Assembly (NCBI GenBank): GCA_002424645.1
Contig: DIKU01000003.1
Location: 1-13,121 of the forward strand
Direction of reading: 5' to 3'
From: Pelobacter sp. UBA5610
GTDB lineage: Bacteria; Desulfobacterota; Desulfuromonadia; Desulfuromonadales; Syntrophotaleaceae
Length of the DNA stretch: 13,121 nt
Positions 7,129 through 13,121 of the stretch are shown here, piece by piece; within the stretch, counting starts at the first letter, position 1, and each line of letters starts with the position of its first letter. The position numbers were made by a program, and so were the translations under genes. The notes under the pieces are model-generated. The model did no database searches and had not been told where the DNA came from. It saw only the letters and a list, made by a program, of their open reading frames with translations.

Positions 7129-8400
7129 ATGCCTGAGCATGCAGGAAAATCTTTTCGCACGGACAGTTTGTCCCGGGTGCCCGTTCGTCAACCGCCGATC
7201 ATAGACGGTCAGGACTTGCCGATGGTCAGCAGGTTTGTCTATGCATCTTTATGGGTTCTGGTTCTCATTATCCCCCTGGAGAATATGTTTGTTTTTGAAG
7301 GGGTCGGGACCATCACCCGCTTTATAGGCGCCTTTTGCATGGTCATGGCCCTGATCGCCGTCATTGTTGAAAAACGGGGCCGGAGACTAGGAGCTATGCA
7401 GGCGGCCTTCGGGGTGTTTCTGTTGTGGAGCATGGCGACTTTTTTATGGACTCTTAACTATGAACAAAGCCGGCGGGCGATTCTGACCATGTCGCAGTTG
7501 TTCGCTTTTGTATGGCTGATCTGGGAATTTGCCCAGGACGAAAGGCATCAGCTCGGATTAATGCGGGCCTACGTCCTTGGCGCCATGATATCGGTTTTGA
7601 CCACCTTCAACGCATTTATCCAGGGGCAGGCAACCTACTATATGCGGTATTCCACGCGCGGGTTCGATCCCAACGATCTTGGCCTTACTTTGGCTCTGGC
7701 TGTACCGATGGCCTGGTATCTTGCATTGCGTTCAGAAGGACGCTGGGTTCGGTGGTTTTACCGGTTGTACCTGCCGGCAAGTTTCATGGCGGTAGGGCTT
7801 ACAGCCTCAAGGTCGGCGTTTATCGCCATGATGATCGGTAGCATCTATGTTTTTTGGTCAGCGATTCGATTGTCCATCATGCAGCGTCTTGTTTTTTGGG
7901 TGGCCATCGGTGCCGGGGCTTGGGGGGGATTGCAATTCATTCCTAAAGCCTCATGGATGCGGCTTGCAACAATTGGCTCGGAATTATCTTCCGGTAGTTT
8001 AGGGGGACGTGTCGGTATCTGGCGGGATGGATTGCGAATTTTTTTGGATAATCCTTTATGCGGGGTTGGTGTTGGTGCCTTTCGAAGCGGATTGTTGTTA
8101 ACACAGCGTACTTATGAAGCTGCTCCTCATAACCTTTTCTTATCCATTCTGGTAGGGCAGGGACTTATCGGCTTGTTGTTGTTTTTTGTTGTGCTGTTTT
8201 CCGCCATGCGGGGATCAGGCAACATGCCGGTACTGATGCACCGGATGTGGCTGGTGGTCCTGTTGACCTGGGTGACGGGTGTCATGACTCTTGGTTGGGA
8301 GGTGCGAAAGCCCACGTGGCTTATTCTTGGATTGTTGGCTGTCATGGCATCGGTACCCAGAACCAGGGACGACTCTTCCCTTGAGGAGGTGGCGTTGTGA
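7129..8400 (+). CDS. Wzy/WaaL-family polytopic membrane protein (O-antigen polymerase or ligase)
   Basis: Integral membrane protein of 423 residues with about eleven or twelve hydrophobic segments, belonging to the O-antigen ligase/polymerase superfamily (Wzy_C type). Seen: alternating hydrophobic helices from about residue 27 to the C-terminus; the LTASRSAF segment (224-231); the large loop GGRVGIWRDGLRIFLDNP (292-309) followed by GVGVGAF; and PHNLFLSILVGQGLIGL beginning at P333. H334 in that segment matches the conserved loop histidine of WaaL-type ligases. Such proteins use undecaprenyl-diphosphate glycans in the periplasm, either polymerising repeats (Wzy) or transferring the chain to lipid A-core or protein (WaaL/PglL); sequence alone cannot choose. 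The ATG at 7129 is chosen because GAGGGGG (7113-7119) lies 10 bases upstream. An in-frame extension back to 7006 overlaps the ATP-grasp gene and looks non-coding. Confidence 0.88.
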   Translation: MPEHAGKSFRTDSLSRVPVRQPPIIDGQDLPMVSRFVYASLWVLVLIIPLENMFVFEGVGTITRFIGAFCMVMALIAVIVEKRGRRLGAMQAAFGVFLLWSMATFLWTLNYEQSRRAILTMSQLFAFVWLIWEFAQDERHQLGLMRAYVLGAMISVLTTFNAFIQGQATYYMRYSTRGFDPNDLGLTLALAVPMAWYLALRSEGRWVRWFYRLYLPASFMAVGLTASRSAFIAMMIGSIYVFWSAIRLSIMQRLVFWVAIGAGAWGGLQFIPKASWMRLATIGSELSSGSLGGRVGIWRDGLRIFLDNPLCGVGVGAFRSGLLLTQRTYEAAPHNLFLSILVGQGLIGLLLFFVVLFSAMRGSGNMPVLMHRMWLVVLLTWVTGVMTLGWEVRKPTWLILGLLAVMASVPRTRDDSSLEEVAL

Positions 8401-9572
8401 TGATCCGCGTCGGTTTTGTCATTAACAGCCTGGCAACCGGTGGCGCGCAGATGATGCTGTATAAACTTTTGTCGGGGATTGATCGCCAGCGTTTTGCACC
8501 GGAAGTTCTGACTCTATCGGGCACGACGCCCGTACGCAGATCGCTTGAGGGGCGGTTTGAAAAGATCGATGTGCCGGTCCACGTGTTCGACATGGAGGGT
8601 GGATTTTCCAAACTGGCAGCTTTTACAAAAATGACAGGTTATATGCGGGGGCGTTTCGATCTGGTGCAGACCTGGATGTATCATGCCGATCTCATCGGCG
8701 GACTGGCGGCTAAGCTGGCCGGTGGCATTCCGGTAATCTGGAATATCCGGCACAGCGATCTGCGCGCCGGGGTGGATAAACGCGGTACGCTGGCGGTGGC
8801 ACAAATGTGCGCACGTTTATCCAAAATTTTACCCCAGGCTATCGTTTGCTGTGCCCACCAGGCGCTTAATACGCATGCTGCAATGGGGTATGACCGTGAC
8901 CGCATGAAGGTCATTCCCAACGGATTCGATCTTGAGAAGTTTTGCAGAGATAAGAAAGCCCGATGTGCGGTCCGTCAAACCCTCGGGGTTGATGCGCAAG
9001 CCCCGGTGATAGGCCTGGTGGGGCGTTATCACCGTCAAAAGGGGCATCGTGAATTTCTTGAAGCGGCCGCCCTGGTTTCCCGGTGGTATCCGCAATCGGT
9101 ATTTGTACTTTGCGGGGATGGCGTGACCTGGGAAAACCAGGAACTCATTGATTTGATCGACACTTATGGCTTGCGGTCCAGGGTAAGGCTTTTGGGGCGT
9201 CATGATGATATGCCGGGATTGTTGCCGTCCTTCGATATTGCTACCTCGGCATCCATTTGCGGCGAAGGTTTTTCCAATACGGTCGGCGAAGCCATGGCTT
9301 GCGGTGTTCCTTGTGTGGTGACGGATGTCGGCGATTCGGCCCTGGTGGTAGCCGATACCGGAGTGGTGGTGGCGCCGCAGAATGCCGTAGCCCTTGCGGA
9401 AGGGTGGCAATGTCTGCTGGCGATGGAGTCGGATATGCGTGAAAAGTGGAGCCAACGTGCGCGCGCCCGCATAGAAGACCATTTTTCTCTTTCCGCGATT
9501 ATTGGGCAATATCAGGATCTGTTTTGTGAGGTATTGGCCCAGTATCGTCCATCGTCCCATTCGAAAGGTTGA
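8400..9572 (+). CDS. GT4 (GT-B fold) glycosyltransferase
   Basis: GT4 glycosyltransferase of 390 residues. The N-terminal domain opens with IRVGFVINSLATGGAQ (2-17), where the GGAQ loop is typical of the family. The donor domain starts at VIGLVGRYHRQKG (203-215), with G208/R209 and K214 at the phosphate-binding positions. The EX7E signature is E289-E297 in CGEGFSNTVGEAMACGVP. A strong GAGGAGGT (8383-8390) precedes overlapping start choices: GTG at 8397 and ATG at 8400. The ATG is taken because its spacing is 9 bases and it removes only one residue. The stop of the Wzy/WaaL-like gene overlaps this start (TGATG), indicating translational coupling. It differs clearly from the PglA-like pair and probably makes another linkage in the same glycan. 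Sugar specificity is unknown. Confidence 0.92.
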   Translation: MIRVGFVINSLATGGAQMMLYKLLSGIDRQRFAPEVLTLSGTTPVRRSLEGRFEKIDVPVHVFDMEGGFSKLAAFTKMTGYMRGRFDLVQTWMYHADLIGGLAAKLAGGIPVIWNIRHSDLRAGVDKRGTLAVAQMCARLSKILPQAIVCCAHQALNTHAAMGYDRDRMKVIPNGFDLEKFCRDKKARCAVRQTLGVDAQAPVIGLVGRYHRQKGHREFLEAAALVSRWYPQSVFVLCGDGVTWENQELIDLIDTYGLRSRVRLLGRHDDMPGLLPSFDIATSASICGEGFSNTVGEAMACGVPCVVTDVGDSALVVADTGVVVAPQNAVALAEGWQCLLAMESDMREKWSQRARARIEDHFSLSAIIGQYQDLFCEVLAQYRPSSHSKG

Positions 9573-9575
9573 TGC

Positions 9576-10760
9576 ATGGCACGAATTGTCGTCATAGGTA
9601 GTTTGGCCAGATCACTGATCACGTTTCGCGGCAGGCTGATGCAGGACTTTATTGCATCAGGACATAAAGTCATGGCTTGCGCCCCGGGTGCTTCAGAACA
9701 GGTGCAGAGGGATTTAAAGGCTATGGGGGTTGAATATTGCGATATTCCTCTGCGACGGCGAGGCCTCAATCCCTTTCATGATCTGGCTTATATGTTACGC
9801 CTGGTGGGGCTTTTTAAAAGCTGGAAGGCCGATATCATCCTGGGTTATACAGCCAAACCAAGTATTTACGGGTCGATCGCTGCGCGGTTGGCCGGATTGC
9901 CCTATGCCGTGATGATCACGGGATTGGGACAGTCATTTGGCGGCGGCTCCTTTAAAAAACGATGTGTCGACGGCGTATTGCAAGTTCTCTATAGGGTGGC
10001 CCTGCGTAACAGTCGGGTGGTTTTTTTTCAGAATCCCGATGACCTTGCCAGATTCCGGGCCATGAATCTGCTGGCTCGAGGAAGTCGTGTGTCTGTCATC
10101 CCCGGTTCCGGGATAGATCTTGAGGAGTTCCTTCCGTCACCTTATCCCGCGCAGGTAACTTTTTTGCTGATGGCGCGTGTCATCCCGGAAAAAGGCATTT
10201 ATCAATACGTGCGCGCTGCCACTCTTTTGCGTGAAAAATATCCTGCTGTCAGATTCAGACTTGCGGGTCCCATTGGAACCAGTAAGGCTTTTATCCCCTT
10301 GAGCGAGGTGGAGGGGTGGCACCGTGCCGGGATTATTGAATACCTCGGCATGCTCGAAGATGTTAAACCCGCTCTGTCCGACTGTTCGGTCTATGTTCTT
10401 CCCTCTTACTATGGCGAGGGGGTGCCCCGTTCGATACTCGAGGCGATGGCTTGCGGGCGGGCCATTATCACCACCGACGCCACGGGGTGTCGTGAAACCG
10501 TGTCCGATCAAAAAAACGGTTTTCTGGTGCCGGTTCGTGATGCCATGGCGCTTGCAACAGCTATGGAAAAATTCATCCAGAATCCTGATTTGATCGTTCA
10601 AATGGGAGCGCTGAGCCGGGAATTGGCGGAAATCAAATTCGATGTCCTGAGGGTTAACCGCCTTATTTTCCGGGGGATCGGTTTATTTGCGTACCCTTGG
10701 GATTCTCTGACCGGTGAGTCTGAAAAGACGGAAGGTGCATGTCAGTGGAGGGATTCATGA
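9576..10760 (+). CDS. PglA-like GT4 glycosyltransferase (copy 2)
   Basis: GT4 glycosyltransferase of 394 residues and an obvious full-length paralogue of the enzyme at 2152-3267. Shared blocks in the same order include RRGLNP, an LGYT-KP motif, GSIAARLAG/GSLAARLAG, MITGLG, VVFFQN, VIPGSG, DCSVYVLP and GRA-ITTD. The EX7E pair is E281-E289 in GEGVPRSILEAMACG. The last 25 or so residues (from LFAYPWDS) have no counterpart in copy 1. The ATG at 9576 follows GAAAGG (9563-9568) by 7 bases and lies 3 bases after the previous stop. An 8-T run (10021-10028) falls at the same VVFFQN codons as in copy 1. Divergence suggests that the two copies add different sugars or act at different positions in one repeat unit; this is inference. 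The stop overlaps the next start (ATGA). Confidence 0.9.
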   Translation: MARIVVIGSLARSLITFRGRLMQDFIASGHKVMACAPGASEQVQRDLKAMGVEYCDIPLRRRGLNPFHDLAYMLRLVGLFKSWKADIILGYTAKPSIYGSIAARLAGLPYAVMITGLGQSFGGGSFKKRCVDGVLQVLYRVALRNSRVVFFQNPDDLARFRAMNLLARGSRVSVIPGSGIDLEEFLPSPYPAQVTFLLMARVIPEKGIYQYVRAATLLREKYPAVRFRLAGPIGTSKAFIPLSEVEGWHRAGIIEYLGMLEDVKPALSDCSVYVLPSYYGEGVPRSILEAMACGRAIITTDATGCRETVSDQKNGFLVPVRDAMALATAMEKFIQNPDLIVQMGALSRELAEIKFDVLRVNRLIFRGIGLFAYPWDSLTGESEKTEGACQWRDS

Positions 10761-11848
10761 CGGAGGATTTCCTGCATCCTGAAGACCAACGTTGGTCTGA
10801 CGTGCTCCGTCATGTTCGTCATGATGTTTATCACCTGCCATCTTATACGAGCATCGCGTCCAGCTATGAAGGGGGGCAGCCTGTAGCTTTTTATGCACGG
10901 GATGGGAACGATATCCTGCTTGTTCCACTGTTGTTGAGGCAGGTGCCCCATAATATTACAAGCCTTGGCGAATTGTGGGATGCATCAAGTCCTTATGGAT
11001 ATCCATCGCCCTTGTTTTCCCGTCCGGACCGCATGGAGGCATGTCGAAATCTCATCGCTGTGTTGGTGCAGGCCCTTCGTGATAAAGGTCTGATAACTCT
11101 TTTTCTGCGGATGCATCCTCTGCTCAACCAACCTTTAGGGGATTGGTCCCAAGTTGGCGATCTGGTACAGCATGGATGGACGGTGAGTATCGATTTGCAA
11201 CGTCCCCTTGAGGCTTTGATAAGCGAAACCAGCAATAATCATCGACGTGGTATTCGCAAATTGTCCAAGGCGGGTTTCAGTGCCGTGCTGGACAATTGGG
11301 ACGATTACCCAACGTTTATAAGTCTGTATCGACAGACCATGAAAAGGGTCGGAGCTCGACCGTTTTATCTATTTGAAGGCACCTATTTTGACCAATTACG
11401 GGAGTTACTGGGTTCTCATCTGCACCTTTGCAGTGTGATCGCGCCTACAGGAGAGCTTGCAGCGGGAGGTTTGTTTACAGAGGTTGACGGTCTCATGGAG
11501 TATCACCTTGGTGGTAGCCGTACTGATTTTCCCGGGTTGGCACCTTCAAAAATGATGTTCGATTTCATGCGTCGTTGGGGGCATGCACAGAGGTTCCTCT
11601 CCCTTCATCTCGGCGGCGGTCTTGGGGGATGCAAGGACTCTCTCTTTGATTTTAAAGCGGGGTTTTCATCAAGATATTCACCCTTTCATACCTTCCGACT
11701 TGTCCTTGATCATTCCGTGTATGCCACACTATGTGATGCATGGACAAAAGCAACAGGCCAGGAAAAGGCCAACGACAATTTTTTTCCTTTATACAAAAAG
11801 CCAGAAAAACCAAATAATTACTTTATGAAACATCATCCTTTACACTAA
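10757..11848 (+). CDS. FemAB-like GNAT-fold acyl/aminoacyltransferase
   Basis: Protein of 363 residues resembling the FemAB/BioF2-like acetyltransferase group (double GNAT fold). Members transfer amino acids from aminoacyl-tRNA or acyl groups from CoA to cell-wall or glycan acceptors. Seen: an N-terminal half containing LWDASSPYGYPSP (73-85), which is characteristic of this group in polysaccharide loci; a NNHRRGIRKLSKAGF segment linking to the second half; and YHLGGSRTDFPGLAPSKMM (249-267), the usual second-domain core. No membrane segment or signal peptide is evident, so it should be cytoplasmic. The ATG at 10757 is preferred to one at 10739: GGAGG (10747-10751) is 5 bases upstream and the start overlaps the previous TGA as ATGA. 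It is the last gene of the tightly coupled run. Whether it moves acetyl or aminoacyl groups is not decidable here. Confidence 0.8.
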   Translation: MTEDFLHPEDQRWSDVLRHVRHDVYHLPSYTSIASSYEGGQPVAFYARDGNDILLVPLLLRQVPHNITSLGELWDASSPYGYPSPLFSRPDRMEACRNLIAVLVQALRDKGLITLFLRMHPLLNQPLGDWSQVGDLVQHGWTVSIDLQRPLEALISETSNNHRRGIRKLSKAGFSAVLDNWDDYPTFISLYRQTMKRVGARPFYLFEGTYFDQLRELLGSHLHLCSVIAPTGELAAGGLFTEVDGLMEYHLGGSRTDFPGLAPSKMMFDFMRRWGHAQRFLSLHLGGGLGGCKDSLFDFKAGFSSRYSPFHTFRLVLDHSVYATLCDAWTKATGQEKANDNFFPLYKKPEKPNNYFMKHHPLH

Positions 11849-11905
11849 GTAGTTTTTTATTGTTTTTAAAATAATTTTTGTCGGTTTCGGGCTTTTTATC
11901 CACGT

Positions 11906-11933
11906 TTGACAAGCCTTGGCGTGGTGTTATTTA
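11906..11933 (+). promoter_or_regulatory. Possible sigma70-type promoter before the third ATP-grasp gene
   Basis: The 164-base gap 11849-12012 is AT-rich at its start (T- and A-runs at about 11851-11880). It holds a perfect -35 hexamer TTGACA (11906-11911). The best -10 candidate at 16-base spacing is TATTTA (11928-11933), which is weak; TAGCAT at 11932 is alternative but spaced too far. The -35 box lies inside an imperfect stem, CCACG (11900-11904) with CGTGG (11920-11924). The AT-rich stretch after the FemAB-like stop has no GC-rich hairpin, so a classical terminator is not supported. Confidence 0.4.
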
Positions 11934-12012
11934 GCATAGTAGGTACGGACAGCGTCTTTAATAACGAGTATGGGAAGTTGGTGCAAGTCACTTCTGACCT
12001 TGGGGGTTGTTA

Positions 12013-13121
12013 ATGGCTCATATTTTAAGGCAACCTGCTGTTGTATTATCGGGAAATCCCAATGCGCTGGGGGTCGTTCGTGCCCTGGGCGAGCAAGGGA
12101 TTCCCGTGGTGGTGATCCATTACGCGCCCTACGATATCGCCCAGCGTTCAAAGTATGCGTCGGTTAGTATCGCGGCGCCACACCCGGAAAAAGATCCGGA
12201 ACGGTTCCTGTCCTTGTTACTGGAGCACGCTCAGGAATGGGCTGGCGGGGTCATTTTTCCTACCGCCGATGAAACCGTCGTGTTTGCGTCCCGTCATAAA
12301 GGTCTGTTGGAAAAATATTTCAAGGTCGCTTGTCCCTTCTGGGATATCGCCGAGCGTTACATAGAAAAACGTCAAACCTATGCTTTGGCTAACGCCTGCG
12401 GGGTCCCCGTTCCTCAAACCCTTGTTCCTCAAAATGATGAGGAAATTGTCGAATTTGCACGACGCATTGAATTCCCCTGTCTGGTAAAACCCTCGGAGGG
12501 GCATCTGTACTTTGCCCACTTCAAGCGGAAAATGACTTCCGTGGCCAATCCGGAGGAATTGCTGGTGGCCTATCGTGAGGCTCGTGATGCCGGTTTTGAG
12601 GTAATGCTGCAGGAATACATCCCCGGCAATGACGATACGGTCGTCAACTACAACGCTTATTTTGTCGATGGTCAGGCCAAGGCCGAATTCACTTCGCGTC
12701 ACACTCGCAATGCACCCCCATGGTTCGGTTCCCCACGCGTGGCCTGCAGTGAGCGCATTCCGGAAGTGATTGAGCCGGGGCGTAAGATTTTACAAGCACT
12801 TGACTTCAACGGCTATGCCTGCACGGAATTCAAGTACGACCATCGCGACGGTCTTTTTAAATTAATGGAAGTCAATGGCCGCCATAACCTGTCGACCCTG
12901 TTGGCTGTGCGCTGTGGGCTTAATTTTCCTCTGTTGCATTACAGACATCTGGCTTTCGGGGATGAACCGAGGGCCGAAGGGTACGAAGAGGGACGCTATT
13001 GGATCGATCTTGTGCGCGATATAGGTTTTAGTTTGACCTATCGCTCCCAGGAACCGTACAGGCTGATCGATTACCTGCGGCCTTATCTGCATCGGCCTGT
13101 CTTTGCGATCTTGTCATTACG
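12013..13121 (+). CDS. ATP-grasp carboligase, COG3919-like (3' truncated by window edge)
   Basis: Open frame of 369 codons from ATG 12013 running off the window with no stop, so the C-terminus is missing. It is an ATP-grasp protein of the predicted carboxylate-amine ligase type (COG3919-like), distinct from the two CarB-like copies. Seen: an N-terminal nucleotide-binding-like domain, AVVLSGNPNALGVVRALGEQ (9-28); FPTADETV near residue 83; the ATP-binding lysine K159 in LVKPSEG; QEYIPGNDD (200-208); and metal residues E272 in TEFKYD, then E286 and N288 in MEVNGRHN. The metal set is Glu-Glu-Asn rather than Gln-Glu-Asn. GGGGG (12002-12006) lies 6 bases before the ATG, and a stop in frame at 11995 limits upstream extension to TTG 12007. 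It is probably transcribed from its own promoter. Related proteins occur in polysaccharide loci; the substrate is unknown. Confidence 0.85.
   Translation, partial: MAHILRQPAVVLSGNPNALGVVRALGEQGIPVVVIHYAPYDIAQRSKYASVSIAAPHPEKDPERFLSLLLEHAQEWAGGVIFPTADETVVFASRHKGLLEKYFKVACPFWDIAERYIEKRQTYALANACGVPVPQTLVPQNDEEIVEFARRIEFPCLVKPSEGHLYFAHFKRKMTSVANPEELLVAYREARDAGFEVMLQEYIPGNDDTVVNYNAYFVDGQAKAEFTSRHTRNAPPWFGSPRVACSERIPEVIEPGRKILQALDFNGYACTEFKYDHRDGLFKLMEVNGRHNLSTLLAVRCGLNFPLLHYRHLAFGDEPRAEGYEEGRYWIDLVRDIGFSLTYRSQEPYRLIDYLRPYLHRPVFAILSL

Noticed and set aside
8829..9560. 243-codon open frame on the minus strand
   Set aside because: It lies wholly inside the GT4 gene opposite a strongly conserved coding frame; no family features and no plausible separate gene.
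10739..10756. Upstream ATG for the FemAB-like gene
   Set aside because: The GGAAGG before it is only 3 bases away, whereas the ATG at 10757 has GGAGG at 5 bases and the ATGA overlap pattern used elsewhere in the operon.
11849..11900. Rho-independent terminator after the FemAB-like gene
   Set aside because: T- and A-runs are present but no GC-rich stem precedes them.
11970..12167. Small plus-strand frame beginning before the third ATP-grasp gene
   Set aside because: It mostly overlaps the ATP-grasp frame out of phase and has no family character or strong ribosome-binding site.
1..13121. CRISPR arrays, tRNA genes, insertion sequences, toxin-antitoxin pairs
   Set aside because: No direct-repeat arrays, cloverleaf-like segments, transposase motifs or small paired ORFs were seen on reading both strands.

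Overview
The window holds twelve genes, all on the + strand. They are packed with short gaps or stop/start overlaps and read as the middle of a surface-glycan (O-antigen, capsule or protein-linked oligosaccharide) assembly locus. Both end genes touch the window edges: the first starts 6 bases in, and the last runs off the 3' end without a stop. I see no tRNA, rRNA, CRISPR array, transposase or phage gene. The moderate G+C, the gene style, and an intergenic element built of CGCAAAG/CTCTGCG-type words (about 5027-5104) remind me of Desulfuromonas/Pelobacter/Geobacter-type Desulfobacterota. That placement is a low-confidence inference.

Layout. Positions 6-3928 hold a GT2 glycosyltransferase, a GT4 glycosyltransferase, a PglA-like GT4, and a PglC-like phosphoglycosyl transferase that should start the glycan on undecaprenyl phosphate. 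Positions 3925-7097 hold an unusual trio: a CarB-type ATP-grasp ligase, a PHP-fold metallohydrolase with a strongly basic C-terminal tail, and a second CarB-type ATP-grasp ligase. Positions 7129-8400 encode a polytopic Wzy/WaaL-family membrane protein. Positions 8400-10760 hold two more GT4 enzymes, the second a clear paralogue of the PglA-like enzyme at 2152-3267. Positions 10757-11848 encode a FemAB/GNAT-type acyl- or aminoacyltransferase. After an AT-rich gap with a perfect TTGACA hexamer, a third ATP-grasp protein of a different subfamily begins at 12013.

How the genes may work together (inference). The PglC-like enzyme loads the first sugar phosphate onto the lipid carrier. The five glycosyltransferases extend it at the cytoplasmic membrane face, and the Wzy/WaaL-like protein polymerises or transfers the product in the periplasm. 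The ATP-grasp, PHP and FemAB-like genes are not needed for plain sugar transfer. They suggest that the glycan, or a precursor of it, carries an amide, amino-acid or similar acyl decoration made by ATP-dependent carboxylate activation. No flippase, chain-length regulator or nucleotide-sugar synthesis gene is visible, so these must lie outside.

Several starts were placed downstream of the longest possible reading frame because a good ribosome-binding site and family alignment favour the later codon (genes at 6000, 7129 and 10757). The 12013 gene is easy to miss because it has no stop inside the window.
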